Shown one piece after another: positions 25,211-34,200 of a stretch of DNA of 64,000 nt. The DNA is taken from positions 1 through 64,000 of the forward strand of contig NZ_JNWK01000049.1 in assembly GCF_000716445.1 (NCBI RefSeq), written 5' to 3'. Each line of letters begins with the position of its first letter. Positions within the stretch are counted from its first letter, which is position 1. This DNA comes from Streptomyces wedmorensis. Its GTDB lineage: Bacteria; Actinomycetota; Actinomycetes; Streptomycetales; Streptomycetaceae. Below the pieces are notes generated by a model. It saw nothing but the letters and a program-made list of their open reading frames with translations, made no database searches and was not told where the DNA came from. The position numbers and the translations under genes were made by a program.

Positions 25211-25387
25211 CTGTGCTCTCCTGCCCGGTCCGACCGGCCGCGGTCCGCACCGCGCCCTCTCAGCGTTGCCGCCGCCGCACCGGGCGGCGACTCCCACGGG
25301 GCCGAGTGGCGTAGCCCCGGCCCGCACGGCCGGCGGCCGCGTCGGCCCCGCCCCGGAACCGCGACCCCGCGGACCGCCCGCCGGCCC

Positions 25388-26614
25388 TCAGCCCCCGTCC
25401 GCCGCCTCCCCCAGGCGTCCGCCCCTGGCCAGCAGGGCCATGGCCGCCGCGCAGACCAGGCCCACGGCACACAGGGCGAGCCAGGGGGCCGCGGACCAGC
25501 CGGTCACGTCGAGGAGGGCGCCCGTGCCCAGGTTGCCGAGGGTGATGCCGATTCCGCAGACGGTGTTGTAGAGCCCGTAGTGGGTGGCCACCCAGCGCCC
25601 CCGGGAGAGGGCGACGACGGTGTCCATCTCGTACGGGTAGAGCACCGCGTTCGCGACGGCGAGGACGGCCGCGCACAGCAGCAGCGCGACCGCGCCGCGG
25701 CCCAGCGCCGCCGGCGCCAGGAAGGCGCCGCCCATCAGGGCGAGTCCGAGGACGAGACACCGCTCGCGGGTCAGCCGGCGCCGGCACCAGGCCGTGATCC
25801 GCAGCTGCCCGGCGAGCGCGACCAGCGCCGAGACGACGAACAGCGCCGTCGTGAGCCCCGTGCCGTCCGCCGCGAGCGGCAGCGCCAGGTAGACCTGGAA
25901 GGACAGGACGTACGAGCCGGTCATGGCGAGCGAGAAGAACCAGAACGTGCGGTGGGACAGGACCGTGCGGAACTGCCCCCGCTCCCCCTCCTTCCGTGGC
26001 TCGTGCGAGGCCCGTACGGGAAGGTGCCGGAGCTGTACGAGGGTCAGGCCGGCGAACAGCACGGCCGCCACCACGCACGTCAGCCGGAACGACACCCCCG
26101 TCAGGGCCACCCCGACGAGCGGCCCCAGCAGGATGCCCGCCTGGTAGTACACGTTGAAGAGCGCGAACGCCTCGACCCGCCGCTCCTCCCCGGCCTCCGC
26201 CGCGAGACAGGCCCGCACGGCAGGGTTGAACAGCGCTCCCGCGAGCCCGGTCGCGAGCGAGGCGGCGATCAGCATCGGCAGCGACTGGGCGAAGGCGAGG
26301 GCCCCGAATCCGGCCGTCCGCAGCGCGCAGCCGGCCACGATGAGCGGCTTGAAGCCGAGCCGGTCGGCGAGCGCCCCGCCGACGAGGAACATGCCCTGCT
26401 GGGAGAGGTTCCGGGCGCCGAGGACGAGCCCGACCGCCCAGGCGGCCATCCCGAGCCCGTCCGCGAGGTGCGCGGCCAGGTACGGCATCAGCATGTAGAA
26501 GCCGAGGTTGATGGTGAGCTGGTTGAGGAAGAGGAGCCGTACGGCCGGCTCGAAGGTACGGCTCTGCCGCCAGACGCCCCCCTTGGCGGGAGCGGTCGTG
26601 TTCGCGGTGGTCAC
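25388..26614 (-). CDS. MFS transporter in the CysK2-like operon
   Basis: A 408-residue major facilitator protein with about 12 membrane segments; [29 protein letters not shown] is the loop 2-3 signature region. Its GTG start (26614) overlaps the stop of the upstream PLP enzyme gene by four bases (GTGA), so the two are translationally coupled. The order small secreted protein, cysteine-synthase-like enzyme, MFS transporter matches lpqS-cysK2-Rv0849 of M. tuberculosis as I recall it, where the genes belong to the copper-responsive RicR regulon. It likely exports the enzyme's product or a conjugate (inference). The frame open to 27679 beyond the GTG is a shadow of the enzyme gene. Confidence 0.88.
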   Translation of the reverse strand: MTTANTTAPAKGGVWRQSRTFEPAVRLLFLNQLTINLGFYMLMPYLAAHLADGLGMAAWAVGLVLGARNLSQQGMFLVGGALADRLGFKPLIVAGCALRTAGFGALAFAQSLPMLIAASLATGLAGALFNPAVRACLAAEAGEERRVEAFALFNVYYQAGILLGPLVGVALTGVSFRLTCVVAAVLFAGLTLVQLRHLPVRASHEPRKEGERGQFRTVLSHRTFWFFSLAMTGSYVLSFQVYLALPLAADGTGLTTALFVVSALVALAGQLRITAWCRRRLTRERCLVLGLALMGGAFLAPAALGRGAVALLLCAAVLAVANAVLYPYEMDTVVALSRGRWVATHYGLYNTVCGIGITLGNLGTGALLDVTGWSAAPWLALCAVGLVCAAAMALLARGGRLGEAADGG

Positions 26615-27633
26615 CGGACGCGCTCCAGCACCTTGCGGGTCCAGCCGTCCACCCGCGCCCCGGCCTCGTACGCGACGGGGTCCTCGCGCACCGGCCCGTC
26701 GAGGAGGCCGTGCGCCGCGCAGAAGTCGTCGTTGAAGACGGTGTCGAAGTACCGCTGCGGCCCGTCGGGGAAGACCGCCGCGATCCGGGTCCCGCGCGGC
26801 CGGGTCCGGGCCAGCCATCCGGCGACCAGCGCGACCGCGCCCACGCTCCAGCCGCCCGTCGCGAACTGCCGCGAGGCCAGCCGGCGGGCCGCCCGTACCG
26901 CCTCGGCCGGGGCCACCCAGTGGATCTCGTCGAAGGCACCGTGGTCCACGTTGCCGGGATGGATCGACGAGCCGAGGCCGCGCATCAGCCGGTTCCCGGC
27001 CGGCAGGCCGAAGACGGTGGAGTCCACGGAGTCCACGCCGACCAGTTCGAGGGCGGGACTGCCGCCGGCGCGCAGCGCCCGGGAGATCCCCGCCGAGTGG
27101 CCGCCGGTGCCGACCGCGCACACGAGCACGTCGATCCGGTCGAGCTGCCCGGACAGCTCGGCCGCCAGCCCGGCGTACGCGTCGGGGTTGTCGGGGTTCC
27201 CGTACTGGTTCGGCCACCAGGAACCGTCCAGGCTCGTCAGCAGCTCGGCGACCCGGTCCATCCGGGCCTGCTGCCAGCCGCCGCACGGGCTCGGCTCGGG
27301 CACGACGTGCACCCGGGCGCCGTGGGCGACGAGCATCCGCTCGACGATCGGTTCGAGGCCGGGGTCGGTGACCACGTGCACGGGATGGCCGTGGAGCACG
27401 CCCGCGAGGGCGAGGCCGAGACCGAGGGTCCCGGAGGTCGACTCGACGATCGGGGCGCCGGGGCGCAGCTCGCCCCGGCGGCGGGCCTCCTCGACCATGT
27501 AGAGGGCGGCCCGGTCCTTGATGCCGCCGAAGTTGAAGCCTTCGAGCTTGGCCCAGTAGCCGTCGTCCGTCCACAGGACGGGGGTGTTGCCGACGGTCTG
27601 CCCCTGGACGGGCAGCGTCAGTGGTGCGCTCAT
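26611..27633 (-). CDS. CysK2-like PLP-dependent cysteine synthase family enzyme
   Basis: A 340-residue fold-type II PLP enzyme. K39 in [12 protein letters not shown] is the Schiff-base lysine; the substrate loop reads STSGTLG (65-71), where OASS enzymes have TSGNTG, so the usual Asn is Thr and specificity should differ; GTGGHSAGI holds the phosphate; the C-terminus [11 protein letters not shown] is CysM/CysK2-like. M. tuberculosis CysK2 makes S-sulfocysteine from O-phosphoserine and thiosulfate; a cysteine or diaminopropionate-type product is also possible. ATG 27633 has AAGGA 10 bases upstream. Middle gene of a three-gene operon with the His/Cys protein upstream and the MFS exporter overlapping downstream. 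Confidence 0.85.
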   Translation of the reverse strand: MSAPLTLPVQGQTVGNTPVLWTDDGYWAKLEGFNFGGIKDRAALYMVEEARRRGELRPGAPIVESTSGTLGLGLALAGVLHGHPVHVVTDPGLEPIVERMLVAHGARVHVVPEPSPCGGWQQARMDRVAELLTSLDGSWWPNQYGNPDNPDAYAGLAAELSGQLDRIDVLVCAVGTGGHSAGISRALRAGGSPALELVGVDSVDSTVFGLPAGNRLMRGLGSSIHPGNVDHGAFDEIHWVAPAEAVRAARRLASRQFATGGWSVGAVALVAGWLARTRPRGTRIAAVFPDGPQRYFDTVFNDDFCAAHGLLDGPVREDPVAYEAGARVDGWTRKVLERVR

Positions 27634-27697
27634 GGGAAGTACGTCCTTGAGGTGGGTACGCGAAAGGGAACCTGGTCACGCGAGGGCGAGACCCGGT

Positions 27698-28075
27698 TCA
27701 GTTCCGGTCCACTCCGAGGGCGATCAGCAGACGGCCCGGCTCGGGCCCCGGTCCCGCCCGGCCCCGGACGCAGCGCGCGCGGGGATCGGTGCGGAAGTCC
27801 GCTTCGTACGACTGGGATACGGCTCCGCCGGCGTCCGGCGCCGCGAGCTGCGAGGCCGCGGCCTGCGCGGGGAGGTGGGCGTCGAAGGACCACGCGTCCC
27901 CGGACCGCTCACAGCCGTGCGGCTGCGCGGGTGCGGAGACGGCCACCGTGCCCGCGGACGGCAGCACGTGCCCGTGGGGGCCGTGGCAGACGCTCACGAG
28001 CAGGGCGAGGAGCGCGAGCAGCACGAGCACGGCGGGCGCCCGCCGGCTCACATCGCTCACGCGCTGGTCACTCAT
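27698..28075 (-). CDS. Small secreted His/Cys protein, LpqS-like
   Basis: A 125-residue protein with an N-terminal membrane/signal segment (about 13-29, AVLVLLALLALLVSV) immediately followed by CHGPHGH, a strong candidate metal site. Further His and Cys lie at PHGCERSG and near the C-terminus (RARCVRG). The residue before the first Cys is Val, so it is not a canonical lipobox. It is 64 bases upstream of the CysK2-like gene on the same strand. Position and motif match LpqS, the small copper-regulated lipoprotein before cysK2 in mycobacteria; sequence similarity outside the motif cannot be judged here. Probable metal, perhaps copper, binder at the cell surface. Confidence 0.65.
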   Translation of the reverse strand: MSDQRVSDVSRRAPAVLVLLALLALLVSVCHGPHGHVLPSAGTVAVSAPAQPHGCERSGDAWSFDAHLPAQAAASQLAAPDAGGAVSQSYEADFRTDPRARCVRGRAGPGPEPGRLLIALGVDRN

Positions 28076-28162
28076 GGTGCGCGCGAGACTACGGTGGGGT
28101 GCGGCGCGCCCGCAAAGAGGCAGGCGGGCTTTTGGCCACCGTTTACTTCAGGCAGGCGATCA

Positions 28163-28903
28163 CTAAAGGTTCCGCTCCGCGTAGATCTCCATCGCGTCGC
28201 GGACCAGGATCGCGGTGCCCTCACCGTGCTTGTCGTAGTTCGCGGTGAAGCGCGGGTCGTCGACGTACATTCGGCCGAGTCCGATCACGTACTCCTTGCT
28301 CGGCGTCGTGGTCGTCGACAGCCAGGCGACCTGGCGCCGCGCGATGTCCTGCACCTCGTCGCTGCCGGCGGCCAGGCCGTCCCGGGCCGCCTGCCCGAAG
28401 TCGCGGGCGATGCCGGCCTGTTCGTCCATGAAGGCCTTCTTCCGGCCGGCGTCGAGCGAGCGCCACCAGCGGTCGCCCTTCTCGTACGCCTCGCGACCCC
28501 AGCGCTCGGTCACCTCCTTCTCGTGCACCGTGTGGTCGAAGCCGTCGAACACTTCATCGGCCATGAGTTCTTCTCCCTTCTCGGTCTTGTGGAGAGTGGT
28601 CCGCACCGACGCGATCTGGCGTCCGATGCGCTCGCGCTCCTGCTCCAGGAGCGCGAGGTGGGTCCGCAGGGCGGCGGACGTGTCCCGCTGCCCTTCGAGG
28701 ACCTCCGCGATGGCGGGCAGCGAGAGCCCCAGCTCGCGCAGCAGCAGGATGCGCTGGAGCCGTACCAGCGCCGCCTGGTCGTAGTACCGGTAACCGTTCG
28801 CGCCGATCCGGCTCGGCTCCAGCAGTCCGCGCTCCCCGTAGTGGCGGAGGGTGCGGCTGGTGGTGCCGGCCTTCTTGGCGACCTCTTGGATCGACCACTC
28901 CAT
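28163..28903 (-). CDS. TipA-like MerR-family multidrug-sensing regulator
   Basis: A 246-residue MerR activator. Residues 1-70 are the MerR winged helix (YSIQEVAKKAGTTSRTLRHYGERGLL type), 75-112 the dimer coiled coil, and 114-246 a TipAS antibiotic-recognition domain (FDGFDHTVHEKEVTERWG; RWWRSLDAGRKKAFMDEQ). Met114 is preceded by GGGAGAAG, so a short TipAS-like form can be made from an internal start, as in S. lividans tipA. A MerR operator with 19-base -35/-10 spacing lies directly upstream and predicts a leaderless transcript. TipA proteins bind thiopeptides and other macrocycles. No dedicated target gene is beside it; it is probably autoregulated. Confidence 0.9.
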   Translation of the reverse strand: MEWSIQEVAKKAGTTSRTLRHYGERGLLEPSRIGANGYRYYDQAALVRLQRILLLRELGLSLPAIAEVLEGQRDTSAALRTHLALLEQERERIGRQIASVRTTLHKTEKGEELMADEVFDGFDHTVHEKEVTERWGREAYEKGDRWWRSLDAGRKKAFMDEQAGIARDFGQAARDGLAAGSDEVQDIARRQVAWLSTTTTPSKEYVIGLGRMYVDDPRFTANYDKHGEGTAILVRDAMEIYAERNL

Positions 28904-28910
28904 GCCGAGA

Positions 28911-28942
28911 ACGCTAGATCTTGACGTTGCGGCAAGGTCAAG
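28911..28942 (-). promoter_or_regulatory. MerR-type promoter/operator of the TipA-like gene
   Basis: A 23-base palindrome (28920-28942) has outer arms CTTGAC/GTCAAG and inner arms TTGC/GCAA. On the minus strand TTGACC (28941-28936) and TAGCGT (28916-28911) are 19 bases apart, the stretched spacing used by MerR activators, with the operator in the spacer. The -10 ends 7 bases before the ATG. Confidence 0.8.
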
Positions 28943-28970
28943 CCGAATCTCGGCGACACGCGCGCATACG

Positions 28971-29006
28971 ACGAAGACCCGGATCCAGAAGGATCCGGGT
29001 CTTCGT
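28971..29006 (-). terminator. Terminator of the initiator tRNA transcript
   Basis: Perfect 16-base arms (28971-28986, 28991-29006) around an AGAA loop, 10 bases past the tRNA end. Confidence 0.85.
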
Positions 29007-29016
29007 TGCTACTGAG

Positions 29017-29090
29017 TAGCGGGGACAGGATTTGAACCTGCGACCTCTGGGTTATGAGCCCAGCGAGCTACCGAGCTGCTCCACCCCGCG
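29017..29090 (-). tRNA. tRNA-fMet (CAT), initiator
   Basis: Anticodon loop CTCATAA on a stem ending in three G:C pairs (GGG/CCC), and an unpaired C1:T72 at the acceptor end; both are initiator hallmarks. No encoded CCA, as usual in actinomycetes. 74 bases including discriminator A. Confidence 0.95.
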
Positions 29091-29143
29091 TCGGTAAACA
29101 CGACTGTACGCCATGGCCGGGGCGATCACGAAATCGGTTTTCG

Positions 29144-29638
29144 TCAGCACCCGCAGTCGTCGGAGTCGACCGGCGCCGTCAGGGGGTCCGCGGCCTTCTC
29201 CGCGGGGCCCTCCCAGGTCTCGTACGCGAAGCCCTCGCGCACCCAGTACTCGAAGCCGCCGAGCATCTCCTTGACCTGGAAGCCCAGCTCGGCGAGGGCC
29301 AGCGCGGCGCGGGTGGCGCCGTTGCAGCCGGGGCCCCAGCAGTACGTGACGACCGGCACCGACCTGTCGAGCAGCTGCTCGGCCTGCTCGGGGATGAGCG
29401 CGGTCGGCAGGTGGACCGCGCCGGGGACGTGCCCCTGGTCCCAGGAGGCCGTCGAGCGCGAGTCGATCACGACGAAGCCCGGGTCGGCGCCCTCGGCGGC
29501 CGCGGTCGCCAGCGCGGAGGCCACGTCCGAGACGTCGGCGTGGAACGCCAGGCTCGCGGAGAAGTACGCGGCCGCGGCCGCGGGGGAGGCCGGCGGGGTC
29601 CGGAGAACGGGGTTGACCTGCGTCGCTGTCGTCGTCAT
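29144..29638 (-). CDS. Rhodanese-like sulfurtransferase domain protein
   Basis: A 164-residue single rhodanese domain: VIDSRSTASWDQGHVPGAVHLP (about 58-80) and the active loop VVTYCWGPGCNGAT with the candidate catalytic Cys. The C-terminus ends in DDCGC, an extra Cys pair that may bind metal or take part in thiol transfer. Start chosen at ATG 29638 (MTTTATQVNP): it follows TAGATT by seven bases with TTCAGC 17 bases further upstream, suggesting a leaderless transcript; starts to 29686 are possible. On the opposite side of its promoter lies what looks like the remnant of an AsnC regulator. Confidence 0.88.
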   Translation of the reverse strand: MTTTATQVNPVLRTPPASPAAAAAYFSASLAFHADVSDVASALATAAAEGADPGFVVIDSRSTASWDQGHVPGAVHLPTALIPEQAEQLLDRSVPVVTYCWGPGCNGATRAALALAELGFQVKEMLGGFEYWVREGFAYETWEGPAEKAADPLTAPVDSDDCGC

Positions 29639-29687
29639 GGTGATCAATCTACGGACGATGATCATCGAGCTGAAGGAGGGATTCACG

Positions 29688-29819
29688 GTGCTGGAAGGCT
29701 TAGACCGGGGAATCCCGGGCGTTCACCGCCAGGCGGCGGGGATCTCACGTGTCGGAACGACACTCCCCGCCCCGACCCCCTCGGCTCGTGTCACATGGGC
29801 AGCGTTTCCTCCGTCATGA
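29688..29819 (+). pseudogene. Possible remnant of an AsnC/Lrp regulator gene
   Basis: GAAGGAGGG at 29672-29680 is an ideal ribosome site seven bases before a GTG, which opens a 43-codon frame starting VLEGLDRGI. LDR-I near the N-terminus followed by ISRV is how AsnC/Lrp regulators begin (LDRxIlxaL...fsrI), but the helix-turn-helix never completes and the frame ends in the sigma promoter region. AsnC regulators facing rhodanese genes are, as I recall, common in Streptomyces. Alternatively it is a short leader peptide. It contains a TTA codon. Confidence 0.3.
29789..29815 (+). promoter_or_regulatory. ECF41-type promoter of the sigma gene
   Basis: TGTCACA (29789-29795), 16-base spacer, CGTC (29812-29815). 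This matches the TGTCACA/CGTC consensus described for ECF41 sigma factors and implies autoregulation of the sigma gene that follows. Confidence 0.8.
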
Positions 29820-29853
29820 CGGCATGACGGGACGCGAAGGGGGAGATCGACGA

Positions 29854-30795
29854 GTGGACGCCGAGAAGGAACGTGCCGACCTGGAGTTCCCGGCCGAGAA
29901 CGGCGACAAGGAACTCCTGGCCCGGCGCTTCGAGGCCGACCGGAACCACCTGCGGGCAGTGGCCTACCGGATGCTGGGATCACTCAGCGAGGCCGAGGAC
30001 GCCGTCCAGGAAGCCTGGCTCAAGCTGAGCCGCGCCGACGTCAGCGCGGTGGAGAACCTCAGCGGCTGGCTGACCACGGTCGTCGGCCGCGTCTGTCTGG
30101 ACATGCTGCGCTCGCGCTCCTCGCGCCGCGAGGACCCACTGGAGTACTACCTCCCCGACCCGGTGGTCCGGGTCGCGGACACCACCGACCCGGAGCACGC
30201 CGCCGAACTCACCGAGACGGTCGGCCTCGCCCTCCTCGTCGTCCTGGAGACGCTGTCGCCGGCCGAACGGCTCGCGTTCGTCCTGCACGACATGTTCGCC
30301 GTCTCCTTCGACGAGATCGCCCGGATCGTGGACCGCACGCCGGCCGCGACCCGGCAGCTCGCCAGCCGCGCCCGCCGCCGGGTGCAGGACGCCACCCCCG
30401 CCCCGGGCCCCGACCCCCGGCGCCAGCGGGAGATCGCCGACGCCTTCCTCGCCGCCGCGAACGGCGGCGACTTCGAGGGCCTCCTCGCCGTCCTCGACCC
30501 GGACGTGGTGCTGCGCGCGGACGGCGGCCGCGTCCTCGCGGGCGCGTCCAAGCTGGTGCGGGGCGCCGAGGCCGTCATCTCGCAGGCCCTCATGTACGCC
30601 AAGTTCCGGCAGGCGTCGCTGCCGGTCGTGGTCAACGGCGCGCCCGCGTTCCTGTCCGTCGTGAAGGGACGCCCGGCCGCGCTCATGTCCTTCACCATCG
30701 CCGGAGACCGGATCGTCGGGCTCCAGGTCCTCGCGGACCTGGAACGCCTCGCCGCCCTCGGCTTCACGAAGGAGGAGCTGGCCCGGGCCGCGTAG
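29854..30795 (+). CDS. ECF41-family sigma factor (SigJ-like)
   Basis: About 313 residues. Sigma region 2 is at about 20-90 (LARRFEADRNHLRAVAYRMLGSLSEAEDAVQEAWLK), region 4 at about 125-175 (LSPAERLAFVLHDMFAVSFDEIARIV), and a C-terminal SnoaL-like domain at about 190-300. In ECF41 proteins this tail modulates activity in place of a separate anti-sigma. The tail's usual DGGGK motif reads ADGGRVLAG here, a one-residue-short variant. GTG 29854 has GGGGGAG eight bases upstream; ATG 29824 is an alternative. Its own promoter matches ECF41. ECF41 genes usually sit beside a carboxymuconolactone decarboxylase, oxidoreductase or epimerase gene; none is adjacent here. Confidence 0.9.
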   Translation: MDAEKERADLEFPAENGDKELLARRFEADRNHLRAVAYRMLGSLSEAEDAVQEAWLKLSRADVSAVENLSGWLTTVVGRVCLDMLRSRSSRREDPLEYYLPDPVVRVADTTDPEHAAELTETVGLALLVVLETLSPAERLAFVLHDMFAVSFDEIARIVDRTPAATRQLASRARRRVQDATPAPGPDPRRQREIADAFLAAANGGDFEGLLAVLDPDVVLRADGGRVLAGASKLVRGAEAVISQALMYAKFRQASLPVVVNGAPAFLSVVKGRPAALMSFTIAGDRIVGLQVLADLERLAALGFTKEELARAA

Positions 30796-30882
30796 GCCGT
30801 TCCTTTCGGACGCCGCGAGCCCGGCAGGATCCGGAAGAGACGGCCTGGGGCCCGCGGGCGGCCGCGGTCTCGTGACGGCGGC

Positions 30883-31463
30883 TCACTTCCCCCTGGCGGC
30901 CGACCAGGACGCCTCGACCGTCAGGGCGACGGCCGCGCTCACGACGCCGAGGACCGCCCCGGCGGCGACGTCGCCGGGGTAGTGGACCCCGGTGTGCACC
31001 CGGGAGTAGCCCACGGCCCCCGCGAGGACCCCGAGGGGCGCCGCGGCGACCGGCAGGACCACACCGACGGCGGTGGCGAAGGCCACCGCCGACGCGGTGT
31101 GCCCGGACGGGAACGACGCCGAGTCGGGCATGCGGACATGGCGGGCCACCTCCACCCGGGCGGCCTCCCGGTCCGGCCTCGCCCTGCGGACCAGCCGCTT
31201 GCCCAGCAGATTGGCCGAGGCCGAGGCCACGGCGATCGCCCCGACCCCGGCGAGCGCCGCCTTGCGCGGCCGGCCCGGCACCAGGGCGAGCGCGGCCGCC
31301 ACCGTGAACGAGATCTTCGAGTGGTCGGCCGTCCTGGACAGCCGGCGCAGCCTCACGTCGAGCGTGGGCGTGGGCGTCGCTGCCACGGCGGCGTACACGG
31401 CACCGTCGACCGCGCGCAGGTCCCGGAGGATGTCCTGGAGCGGGCCGGTCTTCGTCGTCGTGG

Positions 31464-31467
<4 letters not shown>
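30883..31467 (-). CDS. PAP2-family phosphatase
   Basis: A 194-residue membrane phosphatase with the three PAP2 motifs: KRLVRRARPD (about 104-113), PSGHTAS (about 131-137) and SRVHTGVHYPGD (about 159-170), carrying the catalytic His residues. About five hydrophobic segments. Substrates in the family are phosphatidic acid, phosphatidylglycerol phosphate or prenyl pyrophosphates. Its ATG overlaps the stop of the upstream lipid kinase gene by four bases (ATGA), so the kinase/phosphatase pair is translationally coupled and probably acts on the same lipid or prenyl pool. Confidence 0.92.
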
Positions 31468-32957
<1,490 letters not shown>

Positions 32958-33148
32958 CGGCCCCACCTCCACGCTCCGCGCCCAGCGCTCCACGGTCCAG
33001 ACTCACCCACGCTGCCTCACCTCGCGCCCCGGAAGGACCCGTTCGCAGGAAAAAGATCTTCGAGAGGGCGATGATTTCCGGGCGGCGCCGCCGTCTTCAC
33101 CGGCGTATCCCCCAGCGAAGCGACCGACGAACACACAGGAGCGGGTCC

Positions 33149-33739
33149 ATGCGCATCGTCATCACCGAGTTCATGAGCCTCGACGGCGTCGTCCAGGCCC
33201 CCGGCGGCCCCAAGGAGGACACCGACGGCGGATTCGCCAACGGCGGCTGGACCGGCCCCTTCTTCGACCCGGAGGTCGTCGGCGGCGCCTTCGCCGAGGC
33301 CACCGAGCGGGCCGAGGCGCTGCTCTTCGGCCGCCGCACGTGGCAGACGATGGCCGGCGCCTGGCCGGCGCGGGCCGGCGACCCCTTCGCCGACCGCATG
33401 AACGCGATCCCGAAGTACGTCGTCTCCCAGACCCTCGGCGAGGCCGACCTCACCTGGAACAACACCACGCTCATCCCCGGCGACAAGGCCCTCGCCCGCC
33501 TCCGCGAACTCCACCAGGCCCCCGGCGGGGACCTCCTCGTCATGGGCAGCCCGTCCCTCGTCCGCACGCTCCTCGCCGAGGACCTCGCCGACGAACTCCG
33601 CCTCATCGTCATGCCGGTGCTCCTCGGCGGCGGCAAGTCGCTGTTCCCCACGGACGGCGCCATGCGCACCCTCGAACTCGTCTCCACCGTCACCAGCCCC
33701 CTGGGCGTCAACGTCTGCACCTACCGCCGCCCGGAGTGA
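33149..33739 (+). CDS. Dihydrofolate reductase family (RibD_C) protein
   Basis: A 196-residue protein of the RibD C-terminal/DHFR-like fold: MRIVITEFMSLDGVVQAPGG at the N-terminus, LLFGRRTWQTMAG, KYVVSQTL, GDLLVMGSPSLVRTLL and the closing RLIVMPVLLGGGKSLFP. Members are NADPH-dependent reductases of unknown substrate rather than true DHFR. ATG 33149 follows AGGAG by eight bases; the upstream extension to 33071 has no ribosome site. Single gene with its own terminator; divergent from the lipid kinase. Confidence 0.92.
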   Translation: MRIVITEFMSLDGVVQAPGGPKEDTDGGFANGGWTGPFFDPEVVGGAFAEATERAEALLFGRRTWQTMAGAWPARAGDPFADRMNAIPKYVVSQTLGEADLTWNNTTLIPGDKALARLRELHQAPGGDLLVMGSPSLVRTLLAEDLADELRLIVMPVLLGGGKSLFPTDGAMRTLELVSTVTSPLGVNVCTYRRPE

Positions 33740-33765
33740 GCCCGGCCCCTCCCCCGCGTACGACG

Positions 33766-33801
33766 AAGCGCCCCGCCCGGTCGAGACCGTGCGGGGCGCT
33801 T
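33766..33801 (+). terminator. Terminator of the RibD_C gene
   Basis: Arms AAGCGCCCCGC (33766-33776) and GCGGGGCGCTT (33791-33801), with a further CGGTC/GACCG pairing in the loop; 27 bases after the stop. Confidence 0.85.
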
Positions 33802-34200
33802 CCGTGTGCGGGGACGGCTCGATGGCCCAAAGCGGCGCTGGACGGTTCCGCCACCCCTGGGGGGCTTCTCCCCGGCTCCCGCGCTCGGCATCGTAGGTGT
33901 CGCCGGGGGACGCCCCGGGCGACCTGACCGCCCAGCGCCCGTCCTGGCGCGTCACACCCCGCAGCACAGCCTCATCCGGGACTGACCCACAAGGTCCGCC
34001 GAGCCCCGACCGCGGCTCCTCCCGGGACACCTCGCTCTCGCGCCGCACCGGGCGGCGCGTCTTGAGGACCGCTCGGAGCACGTCCGCATGAGCTGACGGC
34101 ACCGCTCGTCGCACGGCTCCGCCGCGTCCGCACTCGGCTCTGTTCTCACCTTCCTTGGTCACCGCCTCGGCCCATCCATGCCTTTTTCAGGAGATTTGTC
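33802..34200. other. 399-base gap before the secreted-protein cluster
   Basis: No gene supported on either strand; a long minus-strand frame here has no ribosome site and no recognisable protein. The last bases (CAGGAGATTTGTC) are the ribosome site of the next gene. Confidence 0.5.

Noticed and set aside
28076..28162. RicR/CsoR copper operator upstream of the LpqS-like gene
   Set aside because: I looked for a TACCC...GGGTA-type palindrome and saw none; only a small GCCCGC/GCGGGC hairpin is present.
33802..34162. Gene on the minus strand in the gap before the NlpC-like gene
   Set aside because: Open frame only; no ribosome site, no domain, and it runs through the terminator and antisense to the RibD_C gene.
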